The translations under genes were made by a program, and so were the position numbers. From JAHHLP01 sp041609895 (GTDB lineage: Bacteria; Bacteroidota; Rhodothermia; Rhodothermales; JABDKH01): a DNA stretch of 10,373 nucleotides. The first letter of the stretch is position 1; the number at the start of each line of letters is the position of its first letter. The notes below the pieces were generated by a model. That model had not been told where the DNA came from. It saw nothing but the letters and a program-made list of their open reading frames with translations, and searched no databases. The DNA lies in the NCBI GenBank assembly GCA_041609895.1, contig JBFIPX010000111.1, forward strand, positions 1 through 10,373. Direction: 5' to 3'. Below are positions 1 through 6,385 of the stretch, one piece after another.

Positions 1-294
1 CTTGCCGACCCCATACGCGATCGCAGTCGCGGCCAGCATGTCCCCGATCTCCGACTTGGTGTAAGCCAACGCCTCCCCCATCTCCTTTGAGACGACCGGG
101 AAGTTGTTGCGAACGAAGTAGAAGGTCGCGTACCCAATGAACGTGGCCTCGAGAATGCGCCAACGCATCTTGGGGTACAGGCGCCGTACGTCCTCGTCGG
201 GAAGCCTTGGCCGATGCGCCGCTGGGCGGAGAAATCGCAGAAGCGGCAACTCGTAGATCCGCAGGGTCCGCTTTGTTGCTTCGGCCTGACTCAT
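1..294 (-). CDS. glpT: Glycerol-3-phosphate / organophosphate:phosphate antiporter (MFS), N-terminal part, gene continues past the window edge
   Basis: The first 98 codons of an MFS organophosphate:phosphate antiporter of the GlpT/UhpT family are present; the rest lies outside the window. From memory it lines up with E. coli GlpT along its whole visible length: LLRFLRPAAHRPRLP (residues 18-32) matches the GlpT start FKPAPHKARLP, RRLYPKMRW (37-45) matches YRRLRW, and FIGYATFYFVRNNF (52-65) is the first membrane helix ending in the substrate-binding arginine (R62, matching R45 of E. coli GlpT). The last visible residue, K98 in IAYGVGK, matches K80. The lysine after R45 in E. coli is asparagine here. 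The ATG at 294 is chosen because the homology begins soon after it. The gene lies 56 bases after glpQ, so its role is probably uptake of the glycerol-3-phosphate that GlpQ releases. UhpT-like substrates cannot be excluded from the N-terminus alone. Confidence 0.88.
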   Translation of the reverse strand, partial: MSQAEATKRTLRIYELPLLRFLRPAAHRPRLPDEDVRRLYPKMRWRILEATFIGYATFYFVRNNFPVVSKEMGEALAYTKSEIGDMLAATAIAYGVGK

Positions 295-323
295 TCGGCT
301 TCGGTTTGCATGTTCGCCCTCAT
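291..323 (-). other. Possible 10-codon leader ORF overlapping the glpT start
   Basis: An ATG at 323 (with a second in-frame ATG at 311) opens a frame reading MRANMQTEAE. It stops at a TGA whose first two bases are the last two of the glpT ATG, giving an ATGA overlap. A G-rich GGGGTGG lies about 9 bases before the ATG at 323, and AGGGCGAAC precedes the ATG at 311. Such an arrangement would allow ribosomes to pass directly into glpT, which has no clear ribosome-binding site of its own. This may be chance: a ten-codon frame in a short gap is not rare. Confidence 0.2.
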
Positions 324-350
324 GGATTATGCCACCCCAGGTTCCTGAAA

Positions 351-1400
351 CTATCGCGCGAATGAATCAACAACGACGCGACCGCGATCAGGGTAGTCCG
401 TAATGATCCCATCCACGCCCAGGTGCAGTAATGATTCCATCTCTGCAGTCTCGTTAACGGTCCATGGAATGACCCGGACACCCATGGCGTGCACAGCATC
501 GACCAGGCTCCTGTCAACCAGTCGGTAGTTCGGACTGTAGATCTCGGGGCGAAAAGACAGGCGGGCCAGATTATCAGCGAGGCCGAGCTCGTTATCGACG
601 AGTAACGCGAGCGTGACTGAGGAGTCGATCCTGCGAACGGCCTCAAGAGATCGCGGATCGAAAGATTGAATCGTTGATCTTTCAAGGACGTCCGTGTCTA
701 GAAGAACCTGATACACGAGTCGTGCAAACGTCGCAGGAGCGGGATGATAGTTGTTGTCGCCCTCCAGCCTCGACTTGATCTCCACGTTGTAGTAGACCGG
801 CGTCCGATCGGTCGTAGCTGCGTGGCGCTCCACGGCCTCGATCGCGTCGGACAGCAAAGGCTTGGAGACGGCCATCTTTCGCTGTTGCGGAAACCGTTCA
901 TTGCCGCGACTGCCACAGTCGTATCGCTTGACCTCGCTGTAGTTCATACGAAAGATGTTCAGTTCGCGAGCCTCAGACTCCGTTACCGGAACTCCATCCG
1001 GCTTTGTACAAATCTCATGGGAGAACCAAGGCTCGTGCGAAACGACAACTTGCGAATCTGATGCTATGACTACGTCGAGTTCGACCGTGCTTACGCCAAG
1101 ATCCACGGCCAAGAGAAGTGACGGAACGGTGTTCTCTGGAAGCAGGCCGCGGGCGCCGCGATGTCCTTGCAGGTCAATGGATTGGGCGGAATCGATCGCC
1201 TGCCCGCGCGTCTCTTCGCCAGCAGTCGCGCAGCCTGCCAGAAGTGTGTATAGCAGAAGCGTCGCAACGGCAGTTGGTGCGTGACGCGGCCACAGACGAA
1301 CGCAAACGCCGCGACTTTGAAAACGGAAGCGCCTGTCGGCCGTCGGAGCCTCCTCGAAGCTGATCGCCGGAGTTGTCTGTGCTTTGTCAAGCTGTGTCAT
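351..1400 (-). CDS. glpQ: Glycerophosphodiester phosphodiesterase, lipoprotein (GlpQ type)
   Basis: This 349-residue protein of the GDPD TIM-barrel family hydrolyses glycerophosphodiesters to glycerol-3-phosphate and an alcohol. The core starts with GHRGARGLLPENT (residues 79-91). The catalytic and metal residues are at family spacing: H80-R81, E89, E107 and D109 (VELDV), H122 (VVSHEP) and E207 (VEIKS). The offsets 0/9/27/29/42 equal those I recall for E. coli GlpQ. TDYPDRGR (334-341) closes the barrel. Residues 41-57 form a hydrophobic segment ending in the lipobox LLAGC (Cys57), so the enzyme is probably membrane-anchored outside the cytoplasm, like H. influenzae protein D. The ATG at 1400 leaves a long 40-residue region before the signal segment, but no ATG, GTG or TTG lies in frame closer to it. 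The start overlaps the end of glpD by 14 bases, and no strong ribosome-binding site is seen, suggesting coupling to glpD. Confidence 0.93.
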   Translation of the reverse strand: MTQLDKAQTTPAISFEEAPTADRRFRFQSRGVCVRLWPRHAPTAVATLLLYTLLAGCATAGEETRGQAIDSAQSIDLQGHRGARGLLPENTVPSLLLAVDLGVSTVELDVVIASDSQVVVSHEPWFSHEICTKPDGVPVTESEARELNIFRMNYSEVKRYDCGSRGNERFPQQRKMAVSKPLLSDAIEAVERHAATTDRTPVYYNVEIKSRLEGDNNYHPAPATFARLVYQVLLDTDVLERSTIQSFDPRSLEAVRRIDSSVTLALLVDNELGLADNLARLSFRPEIYSPNYRLVDRSLVDAVHAMGVRVIPWTVNETAEMESLLHLGVDGIITDYPDRGRVVVDSFAR

Positions 1401-3030
1401 AATGCTGTCGGGCGCCGCGCTTCATGTCGACAGCGCGATGGTGATGAACGGTAATCTGATCGGGAAGATAGTTCCTCGCGACCGTGCGATACGCTTCGAC
1501 TTGTTCCTCCTGCCAATGACGATTTCGACCCAGCGCTGCAGCCATGATTTGGGCTACCTCGGGGGCAGCTTCGATGCTGGCGCCTGCATCCATGAGCAAT
1601 GATCTGGTCCTGCGAGCAAGAACATCCTCGACCGTCCGTGCCATCTCACGACGCACCAGGTACGATACTTCGCCACGCCGTACAGGAAGCTTCTCGTTGA
1701 TGAGAACGGTGCCGCCGGGCTCACGAGCCATTGCATCCTGCACTGCCGGAGCGTCCGCACCATATGAGTTGGACAAACCGAAACCATCCGATATACGCGC
1801 GCCGTGAATCGCCAGGGAATGTGTCCGCGAAGGCTGCTGATCGAGGCCCGCCACTTTGGCCGCATGATCGACTGCGTCTTGCGCCATCTTTCGATACGTA
1901 GTCCACTTCCCCCCTGTTATCGTAACCAGCCCGGAACTCGAGACCCTCAGAACGTGATCACGCGAAATCGCTTTCGTATCGCCTGTCCGACCAGAGGCAA
2001 CCAGAGGACGCAATCCCGCAAAAATGCTCAGAACGTCCTGCCGCTCCGGAGCCACTTCCAGATATTGGGCAACGTGTTCTAAAAGAAAATCTACCTCGCT
2101 CGAACGCGCCTCCGGTTCCACATCGATGGATTCGACGGGTGTATCCGTTGTACCCAGAATGGTGCGGTCACGCCATGGAATCACAAACAACACACGGCCA
2201 TCATCCGTTCTGGGGATCATCATCGCAGCGTCGCCCGGAAGAAAACGACGGCCGATTACGATGTGGATGCCTTGACTCGGACGAATGATGGCAGGACACT
2301 GAGGATCGTCCATGCGCCGCACGCCGTCGACAAATACCCCTGTCGCGTTGACGACCACACGAGCTTCCAGTTCGACCTCGCGGCCGCCCTCCACATCCCT
2401 GGCAATTACACCGCGTATGCGCCCGCCCCTGCGAAGCAGCCCGGTGACTCGCACGTAATTCAACGGCACGGCACCGAGATCGGCACAGGTTTGCGCGAGA
2501 TTGATGATCAGCCGCGAATCATCAAATTGCGCATCATGATACAGCACGCCGCCACGCATGGCTTTTCCGGCGGCGTTGGGCAGAAAGTCCAATGCGACGT
2601 CTCGGCTGAGGATCGACGACGGCCCGATAGAAAGACGACCCGACATCGCTTGGTATAGCTTCAAGCCGAAGCCGTAGTAGGGACGCTCCCACCGCCTGTA
2701 GCATGGGATAACAAAAGGAACGGTGTGTACCAGGTGTGGCGCATTTTTTAGAAGACACCCTCTCTCGCGTAATGCCTCGATCACCAGGGAGATGTTTCCC
2801 TGCCGCAGATAACGTACACCGCCGTGGATGAGCTTGGTACTTCTGCTGGACGTGCCTTTGCCGAAGTCGTGTTGCTCCAACAAGAGTGTGCGGTACCCGC
2901 GAGAAGCAGCGTCGATGGCCGTTCCAAGACCGGTCGCACCGCCACCGATTACGATGAGGTCCCATTCTACCGAAGAGTCGAACCCAATGTCGACCAGTGA
3001 GTCCCGGTCAAACGGCAGGCGATCTCTCAT
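1387..3030 (-). CDS. glpD: FAD-dependent glycerol-3-phosphate dehydrogenase
   Basis: This 547-residue membrane-associated flavoenzyme oxidises sn-glycerol-3-phosphate to dihydroxyacetone phosphate and passes electrons to quinone. The FAD-binding Rossmann motif VIGGGATGLG is at residues 27-36. The family signature GTSSRSTKLIHGGVRYL is at 59-75. IFAGLRPL (336-343) and ITGGKWTTYR (371-380) are the flavin and substrate-site motifs, and the C-terminal DAO_C helical domain (about 405-525) contains VSYLVRREMARTVEDVL. The length is usual for the aerobic GlpD family. The ATG at 3030 is preferred: it overlaps the glpK stop as ATGA and has GGGAGGA 9 bases upstream. A GTG at 3048 in the same frame would add six residues but lies on top of that ribosome-binding site. 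No transmembrane helix is evident, as expected for a monotopic enzyme. Its place between glpK and glpQ fits glycerol/glycerophosphodiester catabolism. Confidence 0.97.
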   Translation of the reverse strand: MRDRLPFDRDSLVDIGFDSSVEWDLIVIGGGATGLGTAIDAASRGYRTLLLEQHDFGKGTSSRSTKLIHGGVRYLRQGNISLVIEALRERGCLLKNAPHLVHTVPFVIPCYRRWERPYYGFGLKLYQAMSGRLSIGPSSILSRDVALDFLPNAAGKAMRGGVLYHDAQFDDSRLIINLAQTCADLGAVPLNYVRVTGLLRRGGRIRGVIARDVEGGREVELEARVVVNATGVFVDGVRRMDDPQCPAIIRPSQGIHIVIGRRFLPGDAAMMIPRTDDGRVLFVIPWRDRTILGTTDTPVESIDVEPEARSSEVDFLLEHVAQYLEVAPERQDVLSIFAGLRPLVASGRTGDTKAISRDHVLRVSSSGLVTITGGKWTTYRKMAQDAVDHAAKVAGLDQQPSRTHSLAIHGARISDGFGLSNSYGADAPAVQDAMAREPGGTVLINEKLPVRRGEVSYLVRREMARTVEDVLARRTRSLLMDAGASIEAAPEVAQIMAAALGRNRHWQEEQVEAYRTVARNYLPDQITVHHHRAVDMKRGARQHYDTA

Positions 3031-4523
3031 CTGTCGGAGTCCTCCCACTGCTTCGCCCGAGATAGCGCCTTCCGCCAGCCTGCCAGAAGCTCGGCAATAT
3101 GGCCTCGGTCTGATTCGGGCTCAAACCTTTGATCCACTTGCCACTGCTCCGACACCTCGGAAAGGCCGGACCAATATCCGACGGCGAGTCCTGCGAGATA
3201 CGCGGCCCCAAGAGCGGTCGTCTCCAGTACCGTCGGACGAACAACAGGTACACCCAAGGCATCGCTCTGGAACTGCATGAGCAAGTTATTTGCGGCGGCT
3301 CCGCCGTCTACCCGCAGTTCCGTAACAGGGACGCCGGAGTCTGCCTCCATTGCCTGAATCAGATCCGCACTTTGGTAGGCCACACTCTCGAGTGCCGCCC
3401 GCGCGACGTGGCCCGAGGTTGAACCGCGAGTGAGCCCCACGATTGTCCCGCGGGCGTATGGATCCCAGTGTGGTGCACCAAGTCCCGTAAAGGCGGGGAC
3501 GAAGTACACGCCACCGTTGTCTTTCACGGAGGCGGCTAATGCCTCTACGTCGGGTGAACTCTCGATGAGTCCAAGCCCATCCCGCAGCCATTGCACGACC
3601 GCACCAGCGATGAACACGCTCCCCTCAAGGGCATAAGTCGTCTCCCCTTCAATCTGCCATGCAATCGTCGTGAGCAAGTTGTTGTCGGAGGCGACCGGCT
3701 GGGTACCGGTGTTCATTAACATGAAACAGCCAGTACCGTACGTGTTCTTGACCATCCCAGGATTCGTGCAGAGCTGACCGAACAGAGCCGATTGCTGATC
3801 GCCCGCAATGCCGGCGATCGGTATCGGTGTGGGGAAAAGGCCGGCCGCAGTCTCGCCGTAGACCTCGCTCGACGCACGAACATCCGGAAGGATGGACTCG
3901 GGTACGCCAAGCAGTTCCAGCAGCACATCGTCCCACCGAAGATCGCGGATGTTGTACATCAGGGTCCTCGACGCGTTCGACACGTCGGTAATGTGCAGCC
4001 CTCCTCCGGTCAGCTTCCAGACCAGCCAACTGTCGACAGTACCGAATGCAAGTCGTCCCTCTTCCGCCTTCTCTCTTGCACCGGCGACATTCTCGAGTAT
4101 CCAGTGAACCTTTGTGCCCGAGAAGTACGCATCGACGACGAGGCCCGATCGGTCCTTGAACTCCTGAGCGTGCCCCTTCTTCTTGAGCTCATCGCAGAAG
4201 CCAGCGGTTCTCCTGTCCTGCCAGACAATGGCGTTGCAGATAGGATCACCCGTCTCTCTGTCCCAGACGACCGTCGTTTCACGCTGATTCGTAATTCCGA
4301 TCGCCGCGATATCCGACGCATTTAGCCCCGCCTGCTTAATTGCCTGTTGGGCGACCGCATACTGACTCTCCCATATCTCGTCGGCGTTGTGCTCCACCCA
4401 ACCGGGCTGCGGGAAGATCTGCTCGAATTCCCTTTGCGACACACCGTTTATGGATCCTGTCGAGTCAAATACGATAGCGCGAGAGCTGGTCGTACCTTGA
4501 TCGAGCGCCAGAATATGCTTCAC
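3027..4523 (-). CDS. glpK: Glycerol kinase
   Basis: This 498-residue FGGY-family kinase converts glycerol and ATP to sn-glycerol-3-phosphate in the cytoplasm. ALDQGTTSSRAIVFD (residues 6-20) is the N-terminal phosphate-binding loop. ITNQRETTVVW (77-87) supplies R81 and E82, Y133 lies in DAYFSGTKVHW, and GIAGDQQSALFGQ (238-250) supplies D242 and Q243; together these are the glycerol-binding residues of the family. TYGTGCFMLMNTG (261-273) and GLGAPHWDPYARG (347-359) are further signatures, and RVDGGAAANN (404-413) is the adenine-site region. The length matches E. coli GlpK (about 502). The start is a GTG at 4523 with AAGAGGT four bases upstream. The stop overlaps glpD by four bases. The segment after SEVYGET lacks the GGKGGTR loop that binds fructose-1,6-bisphosphate in E. 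coli GlpK, and no histidine is seen at the position phosphorylated in Firmicutes enzymes, so known allosteric controls are probably absent. Confidence 0.97.
   Translation of the reverse strand: MKHILALDQGTTSSRAIVFDSTGSINGVSQREFEQIFPQPGWVEHNADEIWESQYAVAQQAIKQAGLNASDIAAIGITNQRETTVVWDRETGDPICNAIVWQDRRTAGFCDELKKKGHAQEFKDRSGLVVDAYFSGTKVHWILENVAGAREKAEEGRLAFGTVDSWLVWKLTGGGLHITDVSNASRTLMYNIRDLRWDDVLLELLGVPESILPDVRASSEVYGETAAGLFPTPIPIAGIAGDQQSALFGQLCTNPGMVKNTYGTGCFMLMNTGTQPVASDNNLLTTIAWQIEGETTYALEGSVFIAGAVVQWLRDGLGLIESSPDVEALAASVKDNGGVYFVPAFTGLGAPHWDPYARGTIVGLTRGSTSGHVARAALESVAYQSADLIQAMEADSGVPVTELRVDGGAAANNLLMQFQSDALGVPVVRPTVLETTALGAAYLAGLAVGYWSGLSEVSEQWQVDQRFEPESDRGHIAELLAGWRKALSRAKQWEDSDR
3040..3046 (-). 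promoter_or_regulatory. Ribosome-binding site of glpD inside the end of glpK
   Basis: The minus strand reads GGGAGGA here, followed by 9 bases and the ATG at 3030. It decides the glpD start in favour of 3030 over the GTG at 3048, because a ribosome starting at that GTG would cover this motif. The site lies within the last codons of glpK, consistent with translational coupling. Confidence 0.7.
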
Positions 4524-4527
4524 GAGA

Positions 4528-4534
4528 ACCTCTT
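4528..4534 (-). promoter_or_regulatory. Ribosome-binding site of glpK
   Basis: The minus strand reads AAGAGGT, followed by TCTC and the GTG start codon at 4523. The short spacing and good match to the anti-Shine-Dalgarno support the GTG as the start. The whole 36-base gap between the upstream lipoprotein gene and glpK (4524-4559) holds this site and no hairpin resembling a terminator. Confidence 0.6.
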
Positions 4535-4559
4535 GTCGTTACTTGTTGGCAAAGCGAGA

Positions 4560-6146
4560 CTACCAGTGCGGATCAACGACCGGATATGCGAACCTCCCGG
4601 TGTGGCCCTTGAGCACCGTGACTGGCGGCTCGGAAGGGGCGCGCGGATCCGTAATGTCGACGCTATCGAGGACATCACGCTCGATAACCACTGGATACTT
4701 TTTTCTCAGTTGGTCGAGCAGACTGGTAATGGCTGCGGCGATTCGTGCGCTTTTCGCATCCGCCCTCACCTCGGCCTCTACGTGCTCAAAAGACGAAGAG
4801 TCTGAATAGTGCTGACGGTGGCGCCGGTAATACTCGCGAACGTCCGCCTGCCTCACCGTCACCGTATCTGCAACGGACTCGTAGAGGGCTCGGTAGACAA
4901 ATTTGTTTGCCCAGCTTTTGAGCTCGGTCTCAAAGTTCTTTTCGCTATCAATCCCACGTTGTTCGGCCATTGCCACAAGCACGCGGTCCCTGACTGCAAG
5001 GCCGAATGCGTCGAAAAGGTCGCTTTCGAACGACGGCCTGCTATCTACCGATAGTGGATACCGGTCCGACGGATACTCCAACAGAAACCTCTGAACTGTC
5101 CACTCTTCGTCCCGGGTAGTCATCAGCAGTTCCGGCAGAAGCGCGCGCAGGCTGTCCGCGCTTCCCGCACCGCTCTGCCTGAGAGCATGAAAGAGATTGT
5201 CGGGAGGCGGTTCTTTGCTCAACCACTCCCAAAGACTATTTCGGAGTCGACTGTAGACACGCGGCTTGATGCGGAGGTCATGTGGCTGCATCGTCGTGGT
5301 GACGAATTCGCGAGTGAGCCTTTTCGCCTCGCGTAAGAACTGCACGTGCTCGATGCGTTCCCTCGCTCCCTGATCGAGCGCGGCATCCGCAACGTCCCTT
5401 CGCAAGTCTACGACCTGCACAATGATGTAGGCGCCTCGGAAGCTAACGGGGTCAGACCAGCTCCCGGGCTCCAAATCGGCTATCGCAAGCAGCAGCGTTT
5501 CGTCGATCTCGTCCGCCGTGAGGTATGGACTTTCGAAGGTATCGACAATGCCGGGGACGTCCAATGTCGAAGCGAGGGTCTTGGCAGCAGCTTCGAAGCC
5601 GACACTTTCTACGTTTGCGCGCAGCAGCTCCGCCTGCTCTCGCGAATCGGCGGGAAGATATCGTAGCTTGAAGCGTACACTCGCTCTCCCGATTGCCTCC
5701 CTGACAATCGATTCTGCGACGACAACACGGTCGTTCACTTCCTGTTGGAATATCCGCTCGACCAGCAACTCGGCGCGCATGCTGGCCACCTTGCGCCGCA
5801 CCTCATCAGTCTCGTGAAGACCGATACGATACCCTTCAAGCGCCAGAAGTCGCTCGTCGATCATTCGCTGCAGATAGTTCTCGCGACTTGAAGCCGGTCC
5901 GCGCGTCAGGTGCGGAAAACCCAGACCATACGAAAGCCTAAACTCCTCCGTGGAAATATGCTCCGGGCCGACCTTCGCCACAACATGCGAGTGTTCCGAG
6001 TCGTGATGGCAGCCACTTAGGATCGTGACAAAGCAAATCGCAACGGTCGCCAATACCAAAACGGTAGAGCGGCAAGGGGCCCTTCGAAAGATCGATGTGC
6101 GCTCCAGCAAATGGGTGCATGATATCTGGTAGAAACGACTCGTCAA
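4560..6146 (-). CDS. SurA/PpiC-type parvulin-like lipoprotein (probable envelope chaperone)
   Basis: This 528-residue protein looks like an exported SurA/PrsA-type folding factor. A hydrophobic segment (about 29-45) ends in the lipobox ILSGC (Cys46), so it is probably a lipoprotein. A SurA-N-like helical part follows: VVAKVGPEHISTEEFR (55-70), then NYLQRMIDERLLALEGYR (90-107). Residues about 155-250 resemble a parvulin fold, with DLEPGSWSDPVSFRGAYIIVQV matching the late helix and strand in pieces. The usual catalytic histidine of the first strand (A-x-H-I-L) is replaced by KLRYLP, so isomerase activity is doubtful. Residues 300-528 hold more charged helical sequence, including a second SurA-N-like stretch, without a clear second parvulin domain. 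The longest frame begins at a TTG at 6146, sharing TTGA with the upstream stop. A TTG at residue 13 would give a more usual signal peptide. Neither has a strong ribosome-binding site. Clients could be the secreted proteins encoded upstream, but that is inference. Confidence 0.72.
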   Translation of the reverse strand: MTSRFYQISCTHLLERTSIFRRAPCRSTVLVLATVAICFVTILSGCHHDSEHSHVVAKVGPEHISTEEFRLSYGLGFPHLTRGPASSRENYLQRMIDERLLALEGYRIGLHETDEVRRKVASMRAELLVERIFQQEVNDRVVVAESIVREAIGRASVRFKLRYLPADSREQAELLRANVESVGFEAAAKTLASTLDVPGIVDTFESPYLTADEIDETLLLAIADLEPGSWSDPVSFRGAYIIVQVVDLRRDVADAALDQGARERIEHVQFLREAKRLTREFVTTTMQPHDLRIKPRVYSRLRNSLWEWLSKEPPPDNLFHALRQSGAGSADSLRALLPELLMTTRDEEWTVQRFLLEYPSDRYPLSVDSRPSFESDLFDAFGLAVRDRVLVAMAEQRGIDSEKNFETELKSWANKFVYRALYESVADTVTVRQADVREYYRRHRQHYSDSSSFEHVEAEVRADAKSARIAAAITSLLDQLRKKYPVVIERDVLDSVDITDPRAPSEPPVTVLKGHTGRFAYPVVDPHW

Positions 6147-6385
6147 CGTGATACCACGACAGGTTTGACCAGCCTTCCTTGTTCACCTAGCGCCACCACA
6201 AAGTACAGACCTGAGGGTGCCGCCTCCGCGTTCCATGTCATCGTCATCCTCGGATCCGTAACGAAGCCTTCGCTTAACAATGCCTGTTGTCGGCCGAGCA
6301 CATCGACGACGGAAACTTTCAGAAACGTAGGTTTGGCCACGCTCACTGTGATCCTGGCCGTTCCTCGCACCGGGTTGGGATATGT
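6143..6385 (-). other. T9SS type A sorting domain region of the 664-residue protein
   Basis: This stretch encodes residues 585 to the end. It starts with the TYPNPV motif and carries an Ig-like strand pattern typical of Por-secretion C-terminal domains: ARITVSV, then FLKVSVVDVLGRQ, then SGLYFVVAL. Such domains direct passage across the outer membrane and are usually cleaved by the PorU sortase. Confidence 0.85.

Noticed and set aside
338..347. CAGGTTCCTG inverted repeat between glpQ and glpT as a terminator
   Set aside because: It has only a four-base stem with a two-base loop and no T-run, too weak for a terminator.
320..685. Minus-strand frame of 121 codons overlapping the end of glpQ
   Set aside because: It is a shadow of glpQ in another frame; the glpQ frame carries the family motifs and this one has none.
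3031..3048. GTG at 3048 as the start of glpD
   Set aside because: It would sit on the GGGAGGA motif that serves the ATG at 3030, and the six extra residues are not part of the family.
3792..4325. Open frame of 177 codons on the plus strand inside glpK
   Set aside because: It is fully antisense to conserved glpK codons and shows no motif or plausible signal.
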